Made by a program: the position numbers and the translations under genes. This document shows positions 1-8,533 of a stretch of DNA of 64,000 nucleotides, piece after piece. Position 1 is the stretch's first letter, and each line of letters begins with the position of its first letter. Location of the stretch: NCBI RefSeq assembly GCF_000513115.1, contig NZ_BAUU01000016.1:1-64000 (forward strand), in the 5' to 3' direction. The DNA is from Halalkalibacter hemicellulosilyticusJCM 9152 (GTDB lineage: Bacteria > Bacillota > Bacilli > Bacillales > Bacillaceae_D). Below the pieces are notes generated by a model. That model ran no database searches and was not told where the DNA came from. It saw only the letters and a program-made list of their open reading frames with translations.

Positions 1-47
1 CATAGACAAGTATTTTGCTTGTATGCTACGTTTGAGGTGTTGAAAAG

Positions 48-533
48 ATGAATACATATCAATTAGAAGATGCGTTAGGATTTCTTGTCTCAATGGCAGG
101 GAGGTCTTTGTCTAATAGTGTGCAACGGACGTTTACTGAAAATGGGTTTGATGCGACAACAGAGCATTGGACGGTTCTAGTGCAACTATGGAATCGAAAT
201 GGATTGACACAATTAGAGTTAGCTGAACGGACAGGAAGAGATCAGGCAAGCATGTCGAGGTTGATTCGGAATATGTTGAATCGAGAATTGATTGATCGGA
301 AGAAGGATCCGAGAGATGGTCGTTGCAAACGAATTTATTTAACTATAAAAGGGAAAGAACAACAGAAGAAATTAATGGATTTAGTGCAACAGACGTTAGA
401 GGAGGCGACAGCTGGCATTCCTGAAGAAGATGTTGCGACAACGAAACGAGTGCTAAAGGAAATAGCATATAGAAATATAGCAACGAACAAAGTGTTTCAG
501 AACCTTGATGGAAAGAAGGGAGCAGATGAATAA
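48..533 (+). CDS. MarR-family transcriptional regulator
   Basis: A 161-residue protein with the size and layout of MarR regulators: an N-terminal helix pair for dimerisation, a winged helix-turn-helix at about residues 45-110 (LTQLELAERTGRDQASMSRL as recognition region, followed by an Asp-Pro-Arg-Asp-Gly-Arg wing), and a C-terminal dimerisation helix. The DPRDGR wing is a hallmark of the family. The ATG follows GAGGTG at good spacing. It overlaps the start of the downstream MFS gene, so the two are probably one operon in which this protein represses the exporter and responds to a small aromatic or toxic compound. That role is inferred from context. A short inverted repeat, ACAAG-N7-CTTGT, just upstream (about 6-22) could be its operator, but the window begins too close to judge the promoter. 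Confidence 0.9.
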   Translation: MNTYQLEDALGFLVSMAGRSLSNSVQRTFTENGFDATTEHWTVLVQLWNRNGLTQLELAERTGRDQASMSRLIRNMLNRELIDRKKDPRDGRCKRIYLTIKGKEQQKKLMDLVQQTLEEATAGIPEEDVATTKRVLKEIAYRNIATNKVFQNLDGKKGADE

Positions 534-1707
534 AAAACTGATCAAAACAGCCATTTTATCGGTGTCACTTCTTACAGTGATGGCTGGAGCTGCGATTTCA
601 CCAGCATTAGGAGATATTGCTCTTGCTTTTCCAAATTCAAATGAGACGACGATTAAACTGATTTTAACCTTGCCTTCGGTCATGATTATTCCTTTTATTT
701 TTGTCTCAAGTTATCTGACTAGACAATTTTCGAAGAAATCTATTTTACTAGTTGGGATGGTTTTCTATTTAATTGGCGGTCTAGGTGGTGGGCTCGTTCC
801 AACGATTGAATTACTATTATTATTTCGAGCGATTTTAGGAATTGGGGTTGGTCTCATGATGCCTCTGTCTACCTCGTTAGTAGCGGATTTCTTCGATGGA
901 CAAGAACGAACCACAACTATGGGACAGGTAAGTGCTGTTAATAATCTTGGTGGTGTGGTTTTGTTTTTATTATCAGGGGTTCTAGCAGCGATTAGTTGGA
1001 GAATAGCGTTTAGTGTGTATGCCTTAGTTGTTGTTTCCATGATCATTGTTTGGTTGTTTTTGCCGAAACAACAGCCTATTGATCAAGGGGGACAAGTGAA
1101 ATTAGAGCCATTACCGAAAAGAGTCTACTTTACAGGTGTTGCCATGTTCTTTATTTTATTAGTATTCTTTGCATTACCATCTAATATGGCGTTATTTATG
1201 CAACAAGAAGGCATCGGCAACTCACAAAATGCGGGTATGGTTATTTCCGCTGGAACAGCAGCCGGTTTCGTTGCTGGTCTTATATTAGCTCGAACGAAAA
1301 GATTCTTCCAGCATTTTTTTTATACGGGTATGCTACTGTTAATGGCTGTTGGATTTTTGATTATTGCTTTTGCACCAAATGCGATTATTATTGGTTGTGG
1401 GGTTGGATTGATGGGTTTTGGCTTTGGGTCATTAATGCCGATTGTATTTGATCATGTGACTCATCTAGTTCCACGTGTTCAAGTTGTTCAGGCAATGGCG
1501 GTTGTGACAAGTATGCTGTTTCTAGGTCAATTTTTATCTCCGATTATATTAGATAGCATTGGCGTATTAGTTGGGGATGGCTCGATACGATTTACGTACT
1601 TTTTATTGGCGGGTAGCTTATTTTTAGTTAGTATTGGATTTTTTCTACATGCTAGTATACGACGACGAGCAATAATTGGGAGTAGTCAGCATGTGAAAGA
1701 TAGATAA
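526..1707 (+). CDS. MFS transporter, probable drug/metabolite exporter
   Basis: A 393-residue protein, almost entirely hydrophobic, with about 12 predicted membrane helices as expected of the major facilitator superfamily. The loop after helix 2 carries a degenerate motif A (TRQFSKKSILLVG), and helices 4-5 show Gly-rich stretches (RAILGIGVGLMMPL) typical of proton-coupled drug exporters. I place the start at ATG 526, because AAGGGAG lies just upstream; a longer in-frame TTG/ATG start seven codons earlier has no better site. The start overlaps the stop region of the MarR gene, which points to translational coupling. Substrate cannot be read from sequence. Export of the ligand sensed by the adjacent regulator is the natural guess. 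Confidence 0.88.
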   Translation: MNKKLIKTAILSVSLLTVMAGAAISPALGDIALAFPNSNETTIKLILTLPSVMIIPFIFVSSYLTRQFSKKSILLVGMVFYLIGGLGGGLVPTIELLLLFRAILGIGVGLMMPLSTSLVADFFDGQERTTTMGQVSAVNNLGGVVLFLLSGVLAAISWRIAFSVYALVVVSMIIVWLFLPKQQPIDQGGQVKLEPLPKRVYFTGVAMFFILLVFFALPSNMALFMQQEGIGNSQNAGMVISAGTAAGFVAGLILARTKRFFQHFFYTGMLLLMAVGFLIIAFAPNAIIIGCGVGLMGFGFGSLMPIVFDHVTHLVPRVQVVQAMAVVTSMLFLGQFLSPIILDSIGVLVGDGSIRFTYFLLAGSLFLVSIGFFLHASIRRRAIIGSSQHVKDR

Positions 1708-1743
1708 AGTTGTAGTTGTAATAGTAACTTTAATTATCCTATA

Positions 1744-1990
1744 AGAGGCGAGGCTGGGCCAAAACAAAAGTATTTAGCAGAGAATTCGAACATTTAGAGA
1801 ACGTAGGGGATGAAATATACGTAGACTCCTGTGGGATGAAAAGCAAAGGTGAGACCCCGCAGTGCGTAGCACACGGAGGCTCACCAGCTTCCCGCGGAAA
1901 GCGAAGTATATTTCAGGAGCGGTGAATGTGCTCCACTCTATATTTGTTTGGTATCTCACTTATGAAAATACTTTTGCCCCAGCCTCGTTT
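1744..1990. repeat. Bacillaceae-type palindromic intergenic repeat with terminal inverted repeats
   Basis: A structured element of about 245 bases fills the gap between convergent genes. Its ends are inverted copies of GAGGCTGGG(G/C)CAAAA followed by AAGTATTT (about 1749-1774 and 1963-1987), and the right end would work as a terminator. The core contains the blocks GTAGACTCCTG, GACCCCGCAG, GGAGGCTCACC and CCCGCGGAAAGCGAAG. I recognise these as a motif that recurs between genes in many Bacillus-group genomes, with no accepted function known to me. No open reading frame here is convincing. Only one complete copy was seen in the window. Confidence 0.7.
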
Positions 1991-2005
1991 TCATAGGTTG
2001 TAGAT

Positions 2006-3472
2006 TTATTCAGGGAAGTAATAATCCGCTGTACCAAACTCTACGAATCCTTCAATTTCAAGGTCAAGCACCCAGTAGTACATTTCTTCTTCAGTAATAT
2101 CAAAATCTTCATGAGAAACGCTTTGTGATTCGATGGACTCAATTAGTTCAAGCTCTTCTTCCGTTAGCTCATATTCATAGTATTCATCGTAATCCCAATC
2201 TAGTTCATAATCTTCATCCCACTCTGCGTCCCAATCAAACTCATCTTCAAAATAGTACATGTCTGCATAAAGGTCAGCATAAATGTCTTCAAGACGTGAT
2301 TCAATTTGCATTTCTAGGTCATAGAAATATTGTTCCATGTCGGCTTCGCTTAGCTCATCCCGCTCTGCATCGTAGAAAGAAAATGCAGCTTGATCCCCAT
2401 ACAGGTAGTCACTGTTCACAGTTGAGGAACCTGTAAAGGAGACACCGTCTTCTTCGAATGAAAATGTAGACGTTGTGATGCTCTGTACAATTTGCCCTCT
2501 TTCGATTAGGAAACCGATGTTAAAGTCAAATGTCATTTCACTTATATCTTCTTGGAATTCTTCGATATTTGAAATGGCCGTATCAATTGAAGTGTCTAAT
2601 TCTTCTTCGAGAGCAGCGAGTGTATCTTCATCTTCTTTAGCCTCTTCAAATGCATACAAGATGGATTGAAGTAAAAGTTGATCATCTAAGTTTACATAAA
2701 TCCAACCATCTTCTTCTGTGATCAGTTCCTCTTCATTGTGCTCATCTAGGTACTCAATCATCTTTTCGAAAACAAATTCAAGAACATAGCGTTCATTATC
2801 TTCTAATTGTGTAAACAGTCGATCGCGATCTAAGTCTAATGTATCAGAGAACTGTTTACCAGTAAGCAATGAGTCAATCGTTGGTTGTAATAAATCGTTT
2901 AATTCTCTTGAGAAGAAGTCACCAACGTCTTCTCCATCTGTAATAAGCTCTAATTCTTCTTGAACTTCTTCAATGTTTGGTAAAATATTATAAGATATCA
3001 CATCAATGGCATCTGGAATAAATTGCGCATATGGGTCTAAATCAATCGCCATAACGTCCTCTTCTCCAGAGAAATACATAGATATTGGAATGTGTAAAGA
3101 AATATCTTCACCTGAAATATCTCCTGAAATTCCATATGTGCCAGATAGCTCCATAACATCTAATTCTTTATCATAGATAATAGAGCTTGTTCCAGAAAGA
3201 CTATTAAATAGATCTTCAACGAGATTAAATGCAAATTCATCCATTTCACTCATGTATGGATCATTCAATAATTCATCGAAGTCAAAGTCATAGCTTAAAT
3301 CAAATTCACTTTCGACTTGAACACGATCTTCGTTCAGTAAGTTTTGTAGTCCGTTGGCCAGCTTTACTTCTGGAGATGACAAAAATGAATAAACAATGAG
3401 TCCACCGATTAAGAAGATGGCAATAACGCCAATACCTATCCCCAAACCAAACTTAGCTTTATTTTCTCTCAT
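2006..3472 (-). CDS. Acidic membrane-anchored extracellular protein of unknown function
   Basis: A 488-residue protein that I cannot assign to a named family. The first residues (MRENKAKFG) are basic, followed by one hydrophobic helix at about 9-30 and no lipobox, so it should be anchored by an uncleaved N-terminal segment with the rest outside. The exported part is extremely rich in Asp and Glu, with Tyr/Asp/Glu clusters near residues 400-450 (EDEFDWDAEWDEDYELDWD). This is common for exposed proteins of alkaliphiles and halophiles and may reflect metal or cation binding. It stands alone, convergent with the MFS gene and separated from the dioxygenase gene by about 230 bases. The start ATG is preceded by AAAAGGTGTGATTGTATA in the gene's sense. 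Confidence 0.7.
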   Translation of the reverse strand: MRENKAKFGLGIGIGVIAIFLIGGLIVYSFLSSPEVKLANGLQNLLNEDRVQVESEFDLSYDFDFDELLNDPYMSEMDEFAFNLVEDLFNSLSGTSSIIYDKELDVMELSGTYGISGDISGEDISLHIPISMYFSGEEDVMAIDLDPYAQFIPDAIDVISYNILPNIEEVQEELELITDGEDVGDFFSRELNDLLQPTIDSLLTGKQFSDTLDLDRDRLFTQLEDNERYVLEFVFEKMIEYLDEHNEEELITEEDGWIYVNLDDQLLLQSILYAFEEAKEDEDTLAALEEELDTSIDTAISNIEEFQEDISEMTFDFNIGFLIERGQIVQSITTSTFSFEEDGVSFTGSSTVNSDYLYGDQAAFSFYDAERDELSEADMEQYFYDLEMQIESRLEDIYADLYADMYYFEDEFDWDAEWDEDYELDWDYDEYYEYELTEEELELIESIESQSVSHEDFDITEEEMYYWVLDLEIEGFVEFGTADYYFPE

Positions 3473-3634
3473 TATACAATCACACCTTTTCTTGGTAATC
3501 GAAATACGTTTGTTATTGTCTCATAAAATCCGTAGGAAGTGAGAATCATTTTTGGCGAAAATAAAGGAGGTTGATAATAGGATAAAAGGAGGTTGTTAAA
3601 TAAAATAGACCATGTCAAAAGTAATGATTTTCAA

Positions 3635-3680
3635 GAAAAAAACTGCGTTCTCAACGTAAGGAGAGCATCGCAGTTTAAAA
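3635..3680 (-). terminator. Rho-independent terminator downstream of the catE-like gene
   Basis: Inverted arms AAACTGCG and CGCAGTTT enclose a loop of about 25 bases. Read on the minus strand, the second arm runs into a T-rich tract. It sits 21 bases beyond the stop of the dioxygenase reading frame. Confidence 0.7.
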
Positions 3681-3700
3681 GTCTTGTACAAAAGAGCTGA

Positions 3701-4564
3701 TTATTTAAGGTTGTCTAATTCAATTGTTTGACCAGAGGGATCGATCGTGAGAACCTTCTTGTTTTCCTCAAGCACTTCGAACCCCTTTTGATGTAAAGTA
3801 TAGATCGCTTGACTACGTGCGTGCTCTGAAGGGTATATAAGTGTAAATTGTTTTAAGCCTACTTCGTTCCGTTCAGGTGTTGGTGCACCAACACCTGCCC
3901 ATGTATTTATAGCAATGTGGTGGTGGTATTTTCCAGTAGAGAGAAAGCTAGCTTGTGCACCGTAGCGACAAACGACATCAAACCCTAGAGCATCACGATA
4001 AAAGCGTTAGGCTTCGTCTATATGTGACACATGTAAATGAATATGTCCTATTACGGTTTCAGAAGGAAGTCTACTCCACTTCGAATCTCCATCTATTTCT
4101 GATAATAAGCTATCAAAATCGAGAGGGTCAACCGTCATATGGATTTGTTCTTTCTCCCATTTCCACTTAGTTGGGTCGCGGTCTGTGTAAAGTTCAATTC
4201 CATTTCCGTCGGGGTCAGATAAATATATAGCTTCACTTACTTGATGATCGGATGAGGCAATAGGCCACTGTTTGTTCTCCAAATGTAGGAAAGACTTAGC
4301 TAAATCAGACCGTCTTGGCAGAAGGAGAGCAAAGTGATAGAGACCGGTTGTTCGTCGAACTTTAGGTTTAATCTGTTTAGGCTGTTCAATGGTCAATAAT
4401 GGGTGTAAGCCGTCAGCTGTTAAACGAATTTGATTTTCACTTTTATCAAAAAGGATGAAGCCTAGAATTTTTGTGTAAAAGGTAAAAGAGCGTTCAAGGT
4501 CTTCTACAAGTAAATGAACGTTATTCACAAATGTGTGTGGGGCTGTATGGAAATTCATTTGCAT
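3701..4564 (-). pseudogene. CatE-like ring-cleavage dioxygenase (two VOC/glyoxalase domains) with an in-frame stop
   Basis: Two vicinal-oxygen-chelate modules read in one frame over 287 codons, matching the length of Bacillus catechol-2,3-dioxygenase CatE (about 285). The first module begins MQMNFHTAPHTFVNNVHLLV and ends with ELYTDRDP. The second starts with HIHLHVSHIDEA and continues past a TAA at 4007-4009 as RFYRDALGFDVV, HHHIAINTW and TIDPSGQTIELDNLK. The stop falls where a Gln or Glu codon would be expected, so a single C-to-T or G-to-T change explains it. The rest of the frame is clean. It truncates the protein just inside the second domain, removing the HHHIAINTW and C-terminal Glu metal-ligand segments, so the short product should be inactive. 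It could be a recent mutation or a sequencing error. Confidence 0.85.
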
Positions 4565-4682
4565 ACTCCTTCGAATTCATTGTATGTAACATGAATTTAT
4601 TATAATAGAAGGTGCAAATAAAAATCTAATTTTGTGCTTAATAGTTTAATGTAGAATTATTTATGGATAGGGGGGAGTTCGT

Positions 4683-4726
4683 ATTTCCTGTATGAGGATG
4701 ATATGATACACACATGAACAGGAAAT
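4683..4726 (+). promoter_or_regulatory. Inverted repeat in the truA leader
   Basis: ATTTCCTGT (4683-4691) and ACAGGAAAT (4718-4726) are perfect 9-base inverted arms around a 26-base loop that contains a TATGAT -10-like hexamer. The second arm ends about 20 bases before the truA start. It could be an operator over the promoter or a leader hairpin; the sequence does not decide. Confidence 0.4.
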
Positions 4727-4746
4727 GAAAAAAGAAGGAGTTCAAC

Positions 4747-5481
4747 ATGAATAATTATAAAATGGTGATTCAATATGATGGGACACGATATAAAGGCTGG
4801 CAAAGGTTAGGGAGTCAAGAGAATACAATTCAAGGTAAGCTTGAGCAAGTGTTAACAAAATTAGAAGGGAAAGAAATTGAGATTATTGGTAGTAGTCGAA
4901 CCGATGCAGGTGTTCATGCTTATGGACAGGTTGCTAATGTTAAATTGAGTAAACCTCGCTCTTCAGAAGAACTACAACGATATGTTAATCAATATTTACC
5001 TCATGATATTAGCGTTGTTGAAGTAAAAAAAGTTGATGATCGTTTTCATGCTCGTTATAATGCAAAGGATAAAACGTATTTATATCAAATTTGGAACAAA
5101 AGCTATACGAATCCATTCTTAAGAAAGTTCAGCATGCATGTCAATGATCGATTAAGTTTGGAAGAGATGAAGAAAGCAAGTACGTACTTTATAGGAAAGC
5201 ATGACTTTACTGCGTTTTCTAATGCGAAGTCGAAAAAGAAATCAATGAAACGAACGATTCGCTCGGTCGATATTGATGAGGCCGACGGCTTACTATCAAT
5301 TCGAATTGTTGGAGATGGCTTTCTATATCATATGGTTCGAAAAATGATTGGGACTTTAATCGAAGTCGGATTAGGAGAGAAGCAGGCAAACGAAGTAGCT
5401 GATATTCTGCAAACGAAAGACCGAAGCCGTGTAGGATTTGCCGAGGCTCAAGGATTACATTTGGAGAAAATTGAATTTTAA
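4747..5481 (+). CDS. truA: tRNA pseudouridine synthase A (truA-type)
   Basis: A 244-residue protein with all TruA landmarks: YDGTRYKGWQ near the N-terminus, the catalytic SSRTDAGVHA motif with the nucleophilic Asp at about residue 57, and MVRKMIGTL near the C-terminus. TruA converts uridines 38-40 of the tRNA anticodon arm to pseudouridine. AGAAGGAG lies seven bases before the ATG. In Bacillus the housekeeping truA sits in the ribosomal protein cluster (with ecfA, ecfT and rplM), whereas this copy stands alone between a broken dioxygenase and a broken alkC. It may therefore be the second paralog that some Bacilli carry. Which copy does the cell's main tRNA modification cannot be told from here. 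Confidence 0.93.
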   Translation: MNNYKMVIQYDGTRYKGWQRLGSQENTIQGKLEQVLTKLEGKEIEIIGSSRTDAGVHAYGQVANVKLSKPRSSEELQRYVNQYLPHDISVVEVKKVDDRFHARYNAKDKTYLYQIWNKSYTNPFLRKFSMHVNDRLSLEEMKKASTYFIGKHDFTAFSNAKSKKKSMKRTIRSVDIDEADGLLSIRIVGDGFLYHMVRKMIGTLIEVGLGEKQANEVADILQTKDRSRVGFAEAQGLHLEKIEF

Positions 5482-5492
5482 TTATACAAACA

Positions 5493-5530
5493 AGCGTTCC
5501 GTGGAAGTTTAACTCTTTCATGGAACGCAT
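5493..5530. terminator. Probable terminator between convergent truA and alkC
   Basis: Arms GCGTTCC(G)TG and CA(T)GGAACGC surround a loop of about 15 bases in the gap between two convergent genes. T-tracts are weak on both sides. Confidence 0.4.
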
Positions 5531-5545
5531 GCTGCTGTTTATGGT

Positions 5546-6624
5546 TTAAGATAGTATGAAAGTTGAACGAGCATATTCACTACCGTTAATCATAATAACG
5601 ATAGCGTGCTCACCTGGATAATGCGTTCTCGTTGATAAATCTTTAAACGAATGGTTTCGTTCAAAGGAGAAGCTCCCCTTTTGATAAGTATTTTCTGTAA
5701 TTTTAAATAGCTTCCTCGACGTCTTTCCACGCGCTTTGACGAAATCAATTCCGTATTCAATCCTTAATTTGTACGGTGTGCTTGTCTCATTTTTTAATTG
5801 AAATGTGAAGGTAAGGCTTCGCCACGTTGTAAGGATGACTGAGAAAGAGTGAAATCCTCTATTTGTACATGTGGTTGACGTTCAAATCCGAATAATTCTA
5901 GAATGTCAGGGTCTGCTTTCCTAAGTAACGTGCGACAACCGTGCTTTAAAATCCAATCAGTGTGAGGGTGCTGTCCTTTCCACTGTAGACAAATTTCCTT
6001 TACGATAGAGGGATTGTCTTTGGCAATATCATTGAGATTATTGGCGACGCTTTTCCTAACATATTCACTTTCATCTTGTTTCAGCGTTTGTAAAATAGGG
6101 ATAATAAGCGACGGATCTTTCTTGAAGATCGTTAGTGGCTTAGCCCACGGGAGTCGTGGTCGACAGCCTTCACTTGCAAGACGACGAACATGCTCATTCG
6201 AATCTGTCGCCCATTTCAGTAGAAGAGTCATCGTTTCTTTTGGGTGCGCTTCAATAAACGGACGAATCGCAAACTCTGCTGAGGAAGAGGCAGTAAACAC
6301 TTTAAGAGCTTGGAGTGACTCTTCTCGAGAATGAATACCATATTTTTCGACGAAATCAGGTAAAAATAAGTATTCAAAACCACGGCAAGTAGGTGCGAGC
6401 TTATGAAGAATACTAAGAGACTGTGAATAATCCTTTGGAAGTGTCTCGGCTAAGCATTCACTTATATGACGAATTCGTTGTTTCAGCTCTTTGTTTTCCC
6501 AATCTTCATTAAAAATCAGCTCCAAAAATGTATTAGCTCGAAAAGGGGGATATTCGTTTGTCACCTTTTTTGAGAATTGCAGGAAAAATGTTTGGTTGTA
6601 CATATTTTTTAGTGGTTCAGCCAT
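5546..6624 (-). pseudogene. alkC: DNA alkylation repair protein AlkC, single-base frameshift
   Basis: The frame starting MAEPLKNMYNQTFF encodes the HEAT-like helical repeat protein of the AlkC family, which excises alkylated bases (3-methyladenine type lesions). Conserved stretches include CRGFEYLFLPDFVEKYG and EHVRRLASEGCRPRLPW. The frame runs to a stop at 5794, but the C-terminal Ig-like domain is plainly present in the next frame: LTFTFQLKNETS, then KLRIEYGIDFVKARGK, then HYPGEHAIVIMINGSEYA, ending at 5546. Restoring one base near 5811-5817 gives 359 residues, the usual length for AlkC. I chose ATG 6624 because TAAGGAGGAGC lies just before it; the longer frame upstream has no ribosome site. 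The loss would remove the Ig-like domain. A sequencing error is a real alternative. Confidence 0.85.
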
Positions 6625-6782
6625 TATAAGCTCCTCCTTATCTTCGTTATCATTGTAACCGAAATCATTGAAAGAGTATACGATGCAGAGAGTGAGAATG
6701 GAGAAGTAAATGAGATCGTTGTATAATAAATCATATTTATCCAAGCGATGAAAAAAAGGAGAAATGAGGGAGAGTGATTGGC

Positions 6783-7283
6783 ATGGAAATGAACATTTCT
6801 AATTTACCAGGTGTTGGGAAAAAGATTACCTTTATTAATGGTGACGATCAAATGATGGCCATAATTGTACATTATACAGGTAAAAGAGAGCTTTACTTTT
6901 TTGAGCATCGAGATGATGACGAGGCGATTTTTACGTTTAATTTATCCTCTGAGGAAACGAAACAAATTGGCGCACAATTACTTGGTGCTACATTTAATCC
7001 ATTGGAAAGTGACAAGCTTGAGAAGCTGAAAATGGCTCGAAAAGATGTCATTGTTGAATGGATAGACATTCCCAAAAAATCCAAAGTAGTGGGAATGATG
7101 TTTTATGAAGTGAAAAAGTTAGTTCCACAAGGTGGAGCGATTATCGGTATTTTTAAGGGCGATGACTTTATTGTTGATTTAGCTGAGGATGACCAAATTG
7201 AACGAGGCGATACAATTATGCTTGTCGGAAAGAAGGATGCGGTCGATGAATTTGAATTAATTTGTGAAGGAAAGGGTCAATAA
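6783..7283 (+). CDS. khtT: KhtT/AmhM-type regulatory subunit of a K+/H+ antiporter (RCK_C/TrkA-C domain)
   Basis: A protein of about 166 residues. The N-terminal half (NISNLPGVGKKITF and the strand-rich segment after it) matches the KhtT N-domain. The C-terminal half, about residues 80-165 (IVEWIDIPKKSKVVG, then GDDFIVDLAEDDQIERGDT), is a TrkA-C/RCK_C domain, the module that binds cyclic di-AMP in B. subtilis KhtT. The gene sits one base upstream of the CPA2 antiporter gene, as in khtTU and in amhMT of alkaliphilic Bacillus. Its protein should bind the cytoplasmic face of KhtU and gate K+ (or NH4+) efflux. GTG 6774 is also in frame but lies on the GAGGGAG ribosome site, so ATG 6783 is preferred; ATG 6789 is also possible. 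No khtS-like gene precedes it. Confidence 0.85.
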   Translation: MEMNISNLPGVGKKITFINGDDQMMAIIVHYTGKRELYFFEHRDDDEAIFTFNLSSEETKQIGAQLLGATFNPLESDKLEKLKMARKDVIVEWIDIPKKSKVVGMMFYEVKKLVPQGGAIIGIFKGDDFIVDLAEDDQIERGDTIMLVGKKDAVDEFELICEGKGQ

Positions 7284-7284
7284 C

Positions 7285-8334
7285 ATGGGGTTTCCAGAAT
7301 TACTATCAGCAGGTTTGCTCTTTCTTTTATTATTTATTGCAGGTTTTGTCGGCTTGAAGCTGAAGGTTCCTAACGTGGTATTCTATATTTTGGCGGGGGT
7401 TATCGTTGCTAGTTTTATAACTGATACACATTTGCTACATTTTGCAGGTGAAGTTGGGATTGTTCTATTATTCTTCATGCTTGGAATGGAGTTCCCTATT
7501 AAGCAACTATTAAATGTTGCCAAAAAAGTAATGTCAGCAGGAGTATTAGATGTCGTTTTGTGCTTTGGAGTTACAGTTGCGATTTGTTTATTAATGGGAC
7601 TAGATATGATCCCTTCTTTAATCATTGGAGGAGTTGCTTATGCAACAAGCTCTTCGATTACAGCTAAAATGCTTGAAAGCTCTAAAAGAATGGCTAACCC
7701 GGAATCAGAGTTTATGCTTGGTCTTCTCATATTCGAAGATTTAGTTGCACCTATTCTCGTTGCGATCCTTGTTGGTTTAACAGCTGGTACCGCTATTACA
7801 TATTCTTCTATGTCGCTATTGTTAATTAAAGTGCTCGCTTTAATTGTAGGTGCTCTTATATTAGGACGCTTTCTATTTAGTAAATTGGGGCCAGTATTTG
7901 ATCGCTATATGAATCATGAGATTTTCCTTCTATTTGTCATTGGACTAGCGCTAGCGTATGGTGGTTTAGCGCTGTATTTGGATTTATCTGAGGTGTTAGG
8001 TACAACGATCACCTTTAGTGAAGGGATACCGATGGTTCCACTTTTGATCACGTTAATTGTATGGTCGATTATAGCTAAGCTGATTGTTGGTTACTTTGGA
8101 GGGCAATGGTATGGATTGTCAAAAAAGGTTGCCTTAAGAGCTGGTCTCTCGCTTACTCAAAGAGGGGAGTTTTCCATTATTATTGCTACATTAGCAACAG
8201 GGATGATACAAGCCTTTAGTAGTATCTTTATACTGATCTCAGCGATGATTGGTATATTACTCTTTCAATTTGCTCCTACGATTTCAAAGAAATTGATGAA
8301 GCAACAAAATAAGAGAAAAGTCGTTTTAGATTAG
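7285..8334 (+). CDS. khtU: KhtU/AmhT-type K+(NH4+)/H+ antiporter, CPA2 family
   Basis: A polytopic protein of 349 residues with 10 or more hydrophobic helices. CPA2 features include the short LLFFMLGMEFP segment, ATSSSITAKMLESS, the conserved acidic helix LLIFEDLVAPILVAIL, and SLTQRGEFSIIIATLA, all found in KhtU, KefC and AmhT. It is somewhat shorter than B. subtilis KhtU (about 400), mostly at the C-terminus. The ATG follows the khtT stop by one base, so translation is coupled. It should expel K+ or NH4+ in exchange for protons, which helps cytoplasmic pH and K+ control at high external pH. The start at GTG 7264 would overlap khtT and is less likely. Confidence 0.87.
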   Translation: MGFPELLSAGLLFLLLFIAGFVGLKLKVPNVVFYILAGVIVASFITDTHLLHFAGEVGIVLLFFMLGMEFPIKQLLNVAKKVMSAGVLDVVLCFGVTVAICLLMGLDMIPSLIIGGVAYATSSSITAKMLESSKRMANPESEFMLGLLIFEDLVAPILVAILVGLTAGTAITYSSMSLLLIKVLALIVGALILGRFLFSKLGPVFDRYMNHEIFLLFVIGLALAYGGLALYLDLSEVLGTTITFSEGIPMVPLLITLIVWSIIAKLIVGYFGGQWYGLSKKVALRAGLSLTQRGEFSIIIATLATGMIQAFSSIFILISAMIGILLFQFAPTISKKLMKQQNKRKVVLD

Positions 8335-8336
8335 GA

Positions 8337-8372
8337 GTGAAAAAGATGTCTTTAAGGCATCTTTTTTTTGTG
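8337..8372 (+). terminator. Terminator after khtTU
   Basis: AAAAAGATG(T)C and G(G)CATCTTTTTTTT form a short, strong stem-loop with eight T residues immediately after the khtU stop. Confidence 0.85.
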
Positions 8373-8391
8373 TGAAAATCGAAACATTTTA

Positions 8392-8418
8392 TTAACAAAA
8401 AGTCATTTTTGTCGATAT
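8392..8418 (+). promoter_or_regulatory. Possible sigma-D-like promoter for the chemoreceptor gene
   Basis: GTCGATAT at 8411-8418 differs by one base from the sigma-D -10 box GCCGATAT. A TTAA/TAAC element lies 15/14 bases upstream, near the expected TAAA. Chemoreceptor genes are commonly transcribed by sigma-D, which supports the reading, but the -35 match is weak. Confidence 0.4.
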
Positions 8419-8533
8419 ATATAATATATAACGCTTTCATTGTTGTAAAATGTCGAAAATTATTGGTTGGTAGATGGATAGTGTAGTTTAGAGTGATGAA
8501 CAGCAATTAGACGTAATGGGGGAGGGCATCAAG

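Noticed and set aside
1774-1959. Minus-strand frame of 61 codons in the gap after the MFS gene
   Set aside because: It lies wholly inside the structured interspersed repeat and has no ribosome site or protein-like composition.
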